Positions 30,728-41,210 of a stretch of 64,000 nt of DNA are shown here, one piece after another. Under the pieces are notes generated by a model. The model was given only the letters and a program-made list of their open reading frames with translations, had not been told where the DNA came from and did not search any database. Source of the stretch: Phlebotomus papatasi. Taxonomy: Eukaryota; Arthropoda; Insecta; Diptera; Psychodidae. The translations under genes were made by a program, and so were the position numbers. Every line of letters begins with the position of its first letter. The first letter of the stretch is position 1. Location of the stretch: contig NC_077224.1 of the NCBI RefSeq assembly GCF_024763615.1, forward strand, positions 58,724,712 through 58,788,711. The letters are read 5' to 3'.

Positions 30728-33339
30728 ATACGAGAATACCTCAAAAGAATGATTTATGTAAAAGGGGTCATCCAAAGACGTATAACAGTATCTTTTACAG
30801 GCTAGCCTCTACTTCGATATAAGTATCATGACTGTCAAATTTCCAGAAAAGTAATTTATACATTAGATTTTCAATTTGTAGATTGTTTTTTAAATTGAAT
30901 TATCCGTCTTTTTTATAGTACATAGTTTAGCGAGTTTTAATACAGTTTATTAATATTTTGTGGAAAACTTCTTCAATGGCTGTGTAGAAAGTGTGCATTC
31001 AACATTCTTTTTTGCTGTACACATTTGTTCATTTAAGTTCTGCTGTTGTTTTTCATTTTTAAATATATAAATATATGTTTTAAACGAATTTAAATTGGAA
31101 GAACTGAAACAGTCATTTGCTAGAGAGAACTTTTCAACTCTTTTCTATGTATAATTTTATAAATATTGCGTATAAATCCTTATTAAATGAATTTCTTACG
31201 TATCTCTGATAACTATTTTGTCTTAGAGAAAAAGTTTTTTGAACTGCAATTATTATAATTCTATTACTTATGGATATTGAGGATGATTGTTTTTAACTTT
31301 TCTGGTGCGTCAGCAGGAATGTTATTAGTTTAAAACTCATTTAAGAAAAGAACTTGAAATCAGATCTAAATGGGATCAATAAAATATTAATTGTAGTTTA
31401 GTGAAAACCTGAATTATTTAACTAGCGTTTAAGATAGTTGCAGGGAAAATGATAAACTTTTCTCTGGAAAAATATAATGTTGTAATTGCTTTTAAAGTGC
31501 TAAATTGAGTGCTGATAAAATTGAAGTTTTACTTATTTAATAGTGTAGAGTGCAAATTGGTGCAAAATAGTATAAAATAGTACTTTGAAATAATTCTTCG
31601 AAACACTTTTGGTATTGGCACAAAGTTTGTGAAGTAGTCTTGTACAATCTTTTTGAACTGAGATTTATTTTCTATTTGATGATTTATTGGGAAGATTGAG
31701 AGTTTTTGCTGATTAAATGTGAACTACTTTTAACATTGCTGAGAATGTTTTTAATTAGTGTTGAAGAAGAAAATTTGTAACATTCCCCTTGACATTGTTT
31801 TACTTGAAAATGCAAATAGTGCTGACAGCACAATTTATATCCGATTCTAGGTCACCAGAAGGATTGCTATCCTTCTTTGTGTAACAGAACACCTGTCTGT
31901 TTGACAAAAGAAGAATTGATGTGAGATATCTTGTATCGCCTGTATTTCCTGTATCGTTTATAATCCACACAAAATTCCTACTGGGACAAATAATTTGTAT
32001 TCACAAAACAATTCTAGTTTGACTTGATATCCCAGTTAGGAGAGCCCATTGAGGAACTGCAATTCAACAGTGACTGAAATGGAAATCTCAATGCTTTAAT
32101 AAATTATTCCTTTCTAAACTTGTACAACAAACTGCAACACAACGAAGGTTCAATTGGAAATGTGGGAAAAGCTTTCAATTTAGAACTAATATTGGAAGTA
32201 ACTAGAGTTTGCAACAATAGAGAACAACAATGGTTAACAGTAAACATGAATAAAAGAAATAGACATATAGAATGAATAAGGGAGGTTTAATTGTGTAATG
32301 CTCACAATAATTATTAAGTGTATTTGATATTTATTATCCTATTGTCAGAATATGTAAATTATGAATGTTATCCGTAACTTAATATTTGAATATACATACT
32401 TGTACAAATTGAATTATTATTGGATATGCTTCGATAATCTTTATAGATGAATCTATCAATACATAATTTTCCGTTTTATAGAAGTCTAATGGTTTTATCC
32501 AAGGTGATATACACTAACTAGTTTATTCTAAATCACAGAGGACTACGGAAAGGCTTTCAGGCTTCGTGCAAACTCTAGCTTCAATCATTTCGTATTTTTC
32601 CAATGTTCCTTTAAAAGAATCTGACCTATTTAATTTAGATTTAAAATTAGCTATTTAAAATATATTGCAATTAGATGAGATTCATTAAAGAAATATGTGA
32701 ACGCAGTCTTAACATTTTTTTTTGATTATAATCACATTACGATGTTTCTCGACTTAACCTGTAGGTCTATCCAGCATATTAGGTCTGAATCCCGTTTAAG
32801 TCATATTTATTCAACTCACTTTATCTCCAATTTTCTTTTTCTGTCTCTCTTAAAACTGATTATAAGACTTTTCTTGCCGAAAACATCTTTTACGAGACAA
32901 ATATCTAAAGATTAATTTCTGTTTAGACTAACAAACATTTAAATCGACAAACATAGGTTTAAAGTAAACATTTTTTTCACTTACAAAATCTATAGTAATG
33001 AAGATATTCAAAATGCTAAAAATTTGCCTATACCTAGTCCCCGGCAAGTGGCCTTCAAAGTTGCAGCCAATTTCTTACTTTTACATACAAAGGCGTATGG
33101 AAATTCTTCTGCACTCGTGACCGTTACACGAAATATGTCAAAATTGAGGCTCACCTTGTGTACAAGACTCTGAGCTTTGTAAAGAGGGATAAATGTACTA
33201 TATGTCTGTCGGAATGCGGTCTTGTTCTGAGAAGTGCAAGCTGAGTTTCTGATCAATTTGTGAGTTGGCTTCAAACAGCTCCATATAAAAAAAACACTTC
33301 GCCGGGGGCTAGGTCTATATACGTATGCCTGTCAAGGCT
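30728..33339. other. Long AT-rich stretch
   Basis: No gene seen. 32530-32690 holds a decayed relative of the preceding MITE (CTTCGTGCAAACTCTAGCTT). 33010-33300 is less AT-rich; its 88-codon minus-strand frame has no recognisable domain. Confidence 0.45.
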
Positions 33340-33735
33340 TTGTCATATCGTTAAAACGGTCTCATAACGATTTTTCAAGGTCTAAGGTTCACAAGGCTTT
33401 AGAAGAGTGTGTATTTCTCAATCGAGAGGTATCATATTTTGGGCTCGTTGGAAAGGTTTTGGAATTCCTGATAAGGCTGTGCTGATTCTAATCGGTTCTG
33501 AACCGGTAATGAACCGATTTATTCTGAGTTTTGACTAACTGAGCTATTTTTTTAATCCGAAAATCAATATGTTCCTCCTATGGTATTTTTGGCAATCATT
33601 TTAAATGATTTATGAATCGGCTCAAGACGATTGTTACCCGGTATTGAACCGGTTATGAACCGATAAGTAATTTTTATCTAAAAATTACTCTTAAAACCAT
33701 TTTAGGAGATCTTTTGAGTGTTTCATGAATCCGTT
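33340..33735 (+). repeat. GAACCGGTT dispersed repeat
   Basis: Shares TTTTCAAGGTC, CTCGTTGGAAAGGT, GGAATTCC, GAACCGGTAATGAACCGAT and TAGGAGATCTTTTGAG blocks with 56675 and 63376. Nature unknown; not coding. Confidence 0.75.
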
Positions 33736-33853
33736 TAACCCTTTAAGGACGAGAAGATCAAAAATTGAGGTCAGAAAAAAATCATTTTTTATAACTTTTT
33801 ATTGTAAAATACAACATAATAAGGCCGTAGGAAAAATTTCATTTTTGGCATTG
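33735..33853 (+). mobile_element. Left part of a piggyBac-like MITE (CCCTTTAAGGACGAG)
   Basis: TTAACCCTTTAAGGACGAGA is the same end as at 36000. The element is interrupted by the MITE at 33856-34022, and I cannot find its right end. Confidence 0.55.
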
Positions 33854-33855
33854 TA

Positions 33856-34022
33856 GGGGGAGGTGGGGCTACTTTGAGATATGGGGCTACATTGTTATAC
33901 GAACAATACAATCATTTTGTCTATCCAAATTACATCATGTTAAAACCCAGCTTCCATTAGAAATATACGAAAAAATTGTACATCAATGTAGCCTCACAGC
34001 TCAAAGTAGCCCCACCTCCCCC
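33856..34022. mobile_element. GGGGGAGGTGGGGCTAC MITE, nested
   Basis: TA at 33854-33855 and 34023-34024. Ends GGGGGAGGTGGGGCTACTTT and AAAGTAGCCCCACCTCCCCC are nearly perfect inverted repeats. 167 bp and non-coding. Inserted in older piggyBac-like sequence. Confidence 0.88.
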
Positions 34023-34024
34023 TA

Positions 34025-34410
34025 CCGCTTAAATATGTGTTAATTTTATACAGGTCAATTTGACCAGGTCTTGGTAGGTTTAGTCTTAAACCTATAAAAA
34101 AGTGGTCCAGGTCCAGACACAAATGCAAAGATGAAAATTTCCTTACCATAGGTCATGCTTTAAATTGTCGGAAAAACTTGAAATTGAAATCATTCCAAAT
34201 GGTAGTCATTTGAATTCAACTATCCTTATTTCAAGTTTTATTGAAGTTTCCAATTTTATCTGTATTAAGACGCCAATAAATATCAAAATCTATAGAAGAA
34301 GTTCCTTGAAATTTTTGCGTGACCTTCAAAGCTGTTTTCAGAGATTGTTGGATGCAGGGGAAGTGCATTGCGGAAGTATGATGAATCGAAGGTCAAAGAG
34401 ATACTTGGAT
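34025..34410. other. Unique DNA upstream of candidate promoter
   Basis: A 111-codon open frame starts at 34165 but matches no domain and runs into the GAGTCTC-rich promoter region; I do not call it a gene. Confidence 0.4.
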
Positions 34411-34607
34411 GAGTCTCTCTCTCTCACTGGTTGGCCAGTGAAGAGACGAAGTCTCCACATATTGAGAGTCTTTGGAGACTTTCAGTATGAGGATGAATAG
34501 GCGAGAGTCTCCATTGGGGAAGGTATCGTGAGAATAGGGCACGCGTGCGCCTTGCGTGGGAAATCAGTGACATTCAGTGGCATTCTCTTTGCTTGAAACT
34601 GTGGTCC
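34411..34607 (+). promoter_or_regulatory. Candidate core promoter: GAGA tract, initiator, DPE
   Basis: A CT/GA tract (34411-34424, GAGA-factor-like) and a perfect hairpin CACTGG-TTGG-CCAGTG (34425-34440) precede several TCAGT initiators. For the initiator TTCAGTG with A at 34576 as +1, GGTCC starts at exactly +28 (34603) and fits the DPE consensus RGWYV. Other TCAGT motifs at A 34566, 34636 and 34640 have no DPE at that spacing. GC is clearly higher than in the surroundings. No TATA box. All of this is motif-level evidence. Confidence 0.45.
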
Positions 34608-34764
34608 ATTCAGACCATCTGCCAGAGAGTCCGTCAGTCAGTCGTGGAGCTGCGTCCAATGCACATGTGCTTCCCAATTGTGGTGCTCCAGGTGTGCTCC
34701 TTCAGCCAAGACAGTATCCCTCACGCAACCCACTTGCTCCAAGGTGTCTTCTGAGTGTGGACAG
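34576..34764 (+). other. Candidate 5' non-coding first exon of an unseen host gene
   Basis: Begins at the predicted start site and ends at ACAG followed by GTGAGTG, a near-ideal splice donor (intron from 34765). It contains a 31-codon upstream reading frame (ATG 34659) that stops at TGA before the donor, so the exon would be leader sequence. The rest of the gene, if real, lies downstream, perhaps beyond the window after a very long first intron. Confidence 0.35.
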
Positions 34765-35999
34765 GTGAGTGGGTGTGAGGTCAAGGTGGACTTAACCACC
34801 TCTTGAGGATTTGTCGTCGTATAGTGGAGAAACACTAACGAAGGTGAAAATTAATTGGTCATTTGTTGGTGGAATTCTATCCTGTGCAAATGGATAATTA
34901 ATTGTTGTGTGCTTGTGTCCACAAGAGAGTTAGATAAGAGTAAACTCGGATGTTATAGTGGTAAAAAATAAGCCAAGAGGATTTACGATTTTAATTAATC
35001 ACCCAACGTGTATTTCGGGAATTAAGTGTGTATCCTAGTCCCCAGTGGAGTGATCCAAATTGATAAATAATTTTCCACACATCGTCCAAACGTTGTCTCT
35101 CCGTGCAGAGTTATTTCGGCAACTTTCAGGTATGCATAGGTGTTAATTTTTTAAAAGTGTTACCTATACCAGGCTTTTTCGCACTTTGTTCAATTGAGAA
35201 ATATTTCACAATGTTCAAGTTGTACGACTGGTAGTATTTATAATTTACTGTGGAGATAATAAGAAATGGACTTTCAAATAAACTGCTTTTTGAATTTTTT
35301 TAAGGACAAATATTTCATTATTCGAACTTTTCGAAATCGTTTTCAAATTCAAGTTTCACAAAATTTTTTGTAGCACAAAAAATCATTAAAGACGAAGAAG
35401 CAGATAAAATAAATTTAAAAACAGCGAAAGACCTAATTAACACCTTATTTTTAATAAAATTCAAAGTAAACCGCCTGAGTAAATATTTAAACTTTTATTC
35501 AGAAATTATGTTTAAAAATACTCGTTTTGAAGGTTTTTATTATAATTTTATCACTAAAATTGGTCAATATTAAATGGAAAATGGGAAAAAAATATATAGA
35601 TTTATTCAGTGTTTTTATTTACAGAAATGCAGGTACTCAAAAGACCGCAATTTATTGATTTTTTGGTACTCATGATTGGCAATTTATATTATTTAATATA
35701 CCAATATTTTTTATTGAACAGAATTAACTAAATATTGGCCGGGTTTTATGTGCACTTAAAAAGGCACAAAATTGGTTTGCGAAATTGATATTCTTTTTTG
35801 TGACAGGGTTTAAAATTATCATATACAGAAATTTTTTATACATATTTATTGTTTATTTTGTTTATATTATGTTCAGTTTAACGTGTGTTTAGGGATTGTA
35901 TGTTTAATTAATACTAAGTAATACTTATTTTTGAATTCGTGAAGGTCCTTTAAATGAAAAAATAGATGATTTAGAAGCATAGCCTAGTTTTACAAGGGC
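34765..35999. other. Putative intron start, possible leader micro-exon
   Basis: CTCTCCGTGCAG at 35097-35108 would serve as an acceptor, and TTTCAG followed by GTATGC at 35124-35135 as a donor. They outline a 21-bp candidate exon (35109-35129), or the end of a longer unspliced leader starting at 34576. From 35140 the DNA is AT-rich with nothing recognisable. Confidence 0.3.
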
Positions 36000-36490
36000 T
36001 TAACCCTTTAACGACGAGACACTTTTTACGGACTGAAAATCAACAATAAAAATTAAACTGAGAAACATAATCAATAATAAGTTTTACATCTAACCTTGGA
36101 ATGTCCAACAGAGCATGATTCGGTATATCTTGTGCTTCTATGAACGATAGGGACAAAAATACCCAAAAATTTAAGTAATCGCTTTAATGAAAAATATTAC
36201 GTATGAGTATTGTAGTTTTTATTGCCAAAAGGGTTTTGCTTAAAAAAAATTATGAGTATAAAAAATAAATAAAATCAATTATGAATTTGAGAATTTAAAA
36301 ATTCGCCATTTTTTAGCTTAAATATTTTTTACATAGCAAATAACTGGAGACTGGCAAAAAATATCCTAGATTCGTTCAACCTTCTGCTTTGCAATTATGT
36401 ACAAATATAAGGAAAAAATACCTTTAGGTAGTCAGGAAAAATTATTTTCTTTATGGGACACCGGTGTTCCAATCGTCCTTAAAGGGTTAA
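36000..36490. mobile_element. piggyBac-like MITE, TTAACCCTTTAACGACGAG
   Basis: TTAA at 36000-36003 and 36487-36490. The left end CCCTTTAACGACGAGAC is mirrored by CGTCCTTAAAGGG at the right. About 480 bp between, non-coding. The TTAA target and CCC start agree with the piggyBac superfamily. Confidence 0.75.
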
Positions 36491-39341
36491 TTCACCTCTG
36501 TTCCTTTGTGGCTATGTCCGACCTCCATGCACCCTCCTCGTGCTAAATGATAGCCTCATGCTACTGGGTTTTCATTTTTTATTTTTTAGTTTATTTACTA
36601 ATTGCATAATTGTACTGCAAACTACTCGATTGTATGAGTGGCATATACGGCCTATTGAACCCAGGGCAGAGCATTCTCATATATTTTCCGTACAAAATGT
36701 GCTATATTTTTTCTTAAGTGGTTTTTTTAATTTTGGTATAAAACCAAATGCAATAATTTTAAAACTCTTGCCAAATGAAAGAGTATCTAATGTTATGTTA
36801 TTAGCACAAAATTTATAATGATTGCATGAGGATAATAGTTCCTAAAACCCTAATGAAAAATACGTAAAATTCGCAATTTTTTGAATTATTCTAACAAATT
36901 TTCTATCTGTAACACCAGTAAAATTTTAAATTTAGTAAAAATATATTTTCCGTATATGTGGCTACCTTTTCTTGTTTTATTTATTTTTGTGGGATCTAAA
37001 GCTCAAAGATTATAAAGAATTTAACAAAAATATACCATTTGTGAATTAAAATGCTCTATCCGGTTAATCATTCTAGATTGAACCATGGTTTTTGCCGTTA
37101 ACCTGGGGATAAAAAAATGATCATATTTAAAATTTGATTTTTTTCGTACATTAAAAAAGAAAACAAAAAAACAATAATTTAAAGGCAGTTAATACTGTGC
37201 AATTTATTGTATCCGTTACTTTAAAGAAATTAAAAATGTGGGAAATGACACAAATATGAAGAGTATAAAAAGAAAGTCAATATTTTTATCGTTTAATATT
37301 ATATTAGTATTGTTGGTATTGCCGCTAACCATTTCAACAAAAATTGAAGAACTTATACTTTCATCGTTTTCTATTCTTGTTATTCTTGTTTTTTTTTTAA
37401 TATTTAATTTCACTGTCTTTTCAAAGTATTTCTCTTATGGTATTCTCAGAATTAGGTTTGTAATTGGTGATGATGGTGAAGGAATTAATTTGGAATAATA
37501 ATTGATTTCGAATTCCATTAGAATTCAAGAGAATGCAGAATTTCGGGAAAACCAATGATTTTTAAAGTATTTTTAAAGCAATTTATCAAAGTAATTAAAC
37601 ATAATAGCTTTTAAAAATAGATGCTACGGCTTGTTTAGGAATGAATGATCTTCGCATCCGGACTTAAGCCTTGAGTCTAAAGCCGGTATAATATAATTTT
37701 CTTAAGAGGCTCGTAGCTTCTCTATAGGGTTAGTAAGAAAAAATTTCAGGATCGGTTTAAGTTATTAGTTTTTTTTTATACCATACGTTTTTACTTTGTT
37801 CCAAATTCTATTTTTCTTATTTAATTTTTTTATCACTACTCAAATTACTTTTACAATTTTTCTTTTGTTTATATTTTTTTTTACTTACCAAACATTAATA
37901 AAAAAGGTTAAACCCTGCTTGCTCTAAATTATTTTCTAAAATAAATTACATTAATTTTTTTGTAAGTTGGGCAAATACGATTTTGATATGAATTCAGGAG
38001 AATAATATTTATGTTTTTACCTGAAAGCGCATTATTGGAGTTTGAATTTTTCAAGAAAAAGCAGACTACAACTACATAGAAAATTATAAAATATGAATTT
38101 CCCGGAATTTTCTTAAATTCTGTATTGGTGTTTTGGTACTTTTAGGAGATTATAAAGCTTGAAAAATAGCATATCCCAGCTTTTCACTCAAAAAAAAAGG
38201 CTCTTCTTGAATGTTGAAAAGTTAAATGAAATCCTATAATCTTTTCAAGAACATGAATGCATTTTATTCAGAAATTCGTGCAAGCGATACATTTTGTATG
38301 ATTTCCACTGTACGTTTATACTATCTCAGTTGCACCGTTAATTTAAGATGGTTAAGCTAAAAGAAGTGAAAATATATACACTGTCGGATGTGGAAATTGT
38401 GCAAAAGGGTCCACAGCAAATATTGTGTAAATATTTAAAGAAAATTGAATCTATTTTTGTTGAGAAAAGTCTCCCCATATTGAGTACAAACTCAATTATA
38501 TACAGCAACTTTCTCTCTGAATTACTTTTTTTTCGTCTGTGGCTTTATCTTTCCTTTTAAAATTTCATCGTAACTTCTTTTTCCCCATTCCAAATCGTAC
38601 TGTCCATGTGGAGTTTTCACGGGGTTAAAGGTATATTATATCTGAGAATTCCTCGTAATGGAAACAGTTGTTCCTCATCATTAATGCTGATGCTTCTCAG
38701 TTTGTTCTTTACTTTTAATAGGCTTTTTGCTCAAGCTAAGCGGGAACCATATAAGAAAAAAAAGATCCACCCATGGACAATAAAATATACAAAAGCGAAA
38801 ATGCTACTGAAAATAGAGTGAATTTGTATATTCTTTCCCTATTTTTCTCCTTTAGCACTGTGTACAAAATAAAATCACTGAATCTTATTCTTCCGTGAGA
38901 ACAGAATTTTCTCATTTATCTTGCTTGAGTCGAAGAAAGCAAAAAAACAGTTGGTTTGTTGATGTGAAGAAACAGAAAATAAGCCAAAAACTAACCAATT
39001 GAAGTAATGAATCTCCAAACAAGGGCTTAGGTTGTTGATTTATTGTATTTTTAGAGAAGATCATAGGCAAACATGAGATGGAAAAATGAGGAGCGAAAAA
39101 TCTTTCGGTCCATTTCCATTATTGCCATTAACAATATTAATACTGCCTGACAAAAAGAAGTGTTTGGCTCATCTTTCTCATTTCCCGCCATAACATCCGA
39201 CTTCAATCTTTCAATCAATATGAGTGTGCGTGCATTTGTCACAGATTTTATGAGTTATCGCTTGATATGCATTTTCGAACTGTCTAATTTGAGTTTAAAT
39301 TTTTTGGATGAAATTGACAACTTACCGCTGCGTCATCTATA
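36491..39341. other. Long AT-rich stretch without genes
   Basis: Open frames are under 95 codons with no domains. 37620-37740 carries a variant of the AAGCCTTGAGTCTAAAGCCGG dispersed motif. 38580-39250 is slightly less AT-rich but unrecognised. Confidence 0.45.
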
Positions 39342-39593
39342 CACTGGGAGAAATCCGAAAAAGTTAAAATAACATTCCGGAAATGTTAATTTTACCCTGC
39401 AGTATTGATCCAAAAGCGGTGTAAATATTACACTTTTCAGGTGTATTAGGAGTTAAAATTATCTTTTGTCATGTTAATTTTACCCTTAAAAAGGCGTAAA
39501 ATTAACATAAAAAAATGTTAATATATTTTTACACATAAAAATGTTAAAGTTCTGAGGAAAAAAAGTTAATCGCCCCCTCTTTTTTTCTCAGTG
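39342..39593 (+). mobile_element. CACTGAGA MITE, copy 4
   Basis: TA at 39340-39341 and 39594-39595. Starts CACTGGGAGAAATCCGAAAA and ends TTTTTTTCTCAGTG. Full length. Confidence 0.9.
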
Positions 39594-39652
39594 TACAATA
39601 AAAAGTACTTTTGATTTGCGCACAATATCCTTAAATGTTACACCATTAAACC

Positions 39653-39860
39653 TTAAGGGGTAATGTGGGTCAAAATCATAGAATTTAACTGTTGGGGCCT
39701 GATTTTGGAAGATTTTTTTTTGAAAAAAACTTACTTTACGGTGGACAAAATTTCTCAGAATATTTATCTGAAATCAGAAAACCAAATACTTTCTGTTAGC
39801 AGACGAGTTAAACCTGTACTTGAATGGTGGAACCGGTGCAACCATAATTATAAGGGCAAG
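39653..39860 (+). mobile_element. Truncated GGGGTTACATGGG TTAA element
   Basis: Starts TTAAGGGGTAATGTGGGTC and continues with the family's GGGCCTGATTTTGGAAGA and GGTGGACAAAATTTCTCAGA blocks. Similarity fades near 39860 without a right end. Confidence 0.65.
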
Positions 39861-40029
39861 ATCCAAGATTGTGCAACAATATTAAATTACATTGATTTTC
39901 TTTTATTTTACCATATTTTTCTCATATTATAATTTCATCATCATCAAATCAAATCAAAAATAATCAAATGAAAATCCAAGATTTACTAGATATGACTAAA
40001 AAGAAATTCTCGTAGAAGACGCTTGAGCG

Positions 40030-41210
40030 TTAAGGGGTTACATGGCTCACGCAAACTAAAAAATAGCATATTTCCTTTGCACCATTTAACTGTATTTTCT
40101 GAAATTTTAATTTCAAAATTTTGAAAATTCAGTCGTTAGCGTGCTATCACACTTGGATAGCTTGGACTTGTAAATTCAATTTAATTTTCAGATGAATTGT
40201 TCCTATGTGTTATTTTGCATTAAGAATCATTTGAATTAAAAGATTTTCGCTTATTTATTGATATAAACTAATACTTGGCACACCAAAACATGTTTAAATA
40301 TGTTAAAATAGCACAAATGTGGTTGCTCAAATTATTTTCAACTCAGCAAATTAAGTGTTACAATTGCTCAACAATTACAATTTTTGGCGATATAGGCACC
40401 CTCATTTTCGTTGTTTCTTTCTGCAAATGAAGTCCAACTATGTGAAGTAGTTCCTCAAATTCTCCAAGCTATACGGAGAAAATTGTTGTGTCCAAAAAAA
40501 TCACAGTTGCGATATCATCATACATTTTTTCAGTGAATCCGTGGGCAGATCTCTCTTGGATCCATTTTCTGGCCCACAATCTCTTCCTTTTACCTTGAGA
40601 CTTGAGACACATTTTTATTGAACATATATCCTACATAAAGTAGGAAAATTTCTTCCTCATCACTGGACTCACTGATTTTTCTAATAATATAACAAAATTA
40701 CAAATGACATAATAAAACAACTGGAAATCAGCACGGCTTTTTTGAATTTAGCAAATTTCTCGCAAAAATGTGTCCTGGCTATGAAAAATTTCAAGTGGTT
40801 CTCGCAATTTTAATGCTCAATTTGCTGAGTTCAATTTAAATTTAAATTGCAAAAAATCCTAGTGTGATAGCACCGTTAGGGTTTGATTTTCAAAAACTTT
40901 TTTGAAAAACATACTTTTCGGTGTACAAGATGTCTCAGGTTATAATAATCTGACATCATGAAACTAAGTATTTCCCGTTAGCTGATGAGTTAAACTCGTA
41001 CTTGAACCGAAGATTTTTTTACCTTAATCTCAATGTATTTTAAAAGAGAAAACATCGTGTAAAATACGCTGAAAAGAGTATTTTTTGTAGAAAATTCTGC
41101 CAAAAATCCAAATGTGATTAAAAACGTACAGTTCATTTATGAGTTATGTCGAAAAATTATCAGAGAAAATATCGTGTTTTCCAGTCTTTTTGTCCTACGT
41201 TACCCCTTAA
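40030..41210. mobile_element. GGGGTTACATGG TTAA element, full copy with nested insert
   Basis: TTAA at 40030-40033 and 41207-41210. Ends GGGGTTACATGGCTCACG and CTACGTTACCCC. The family interior is split by the element at 40140-40874. The open frame at 41114-41416 runs from the end of this element into neighbouring DNA and is not a gene. Confidence 0.82.
40140..40874. mobile_element. GTGCTATCACAC inverted-repeat element, nested
   Basis: The left end CGTGCTATCACACTTGGAT is mirrored by ATCCTAGTGTGATAGCACC. It is flanked by GTTAG at 40135-40139 and 40875-40879 (or a 6-base CGTTAG). The gap-free family sequence elsewhere confirms that this segment is an insertion. Superfamily not assigned; non-coding. 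Confidence 0.78.

Noticed and set aside
34165..34500. 111-codon plus-strand frame before the candidate promoter
   Set aside because: No domain, and its end is made of GAGTCTC-type promoter-region repeats.
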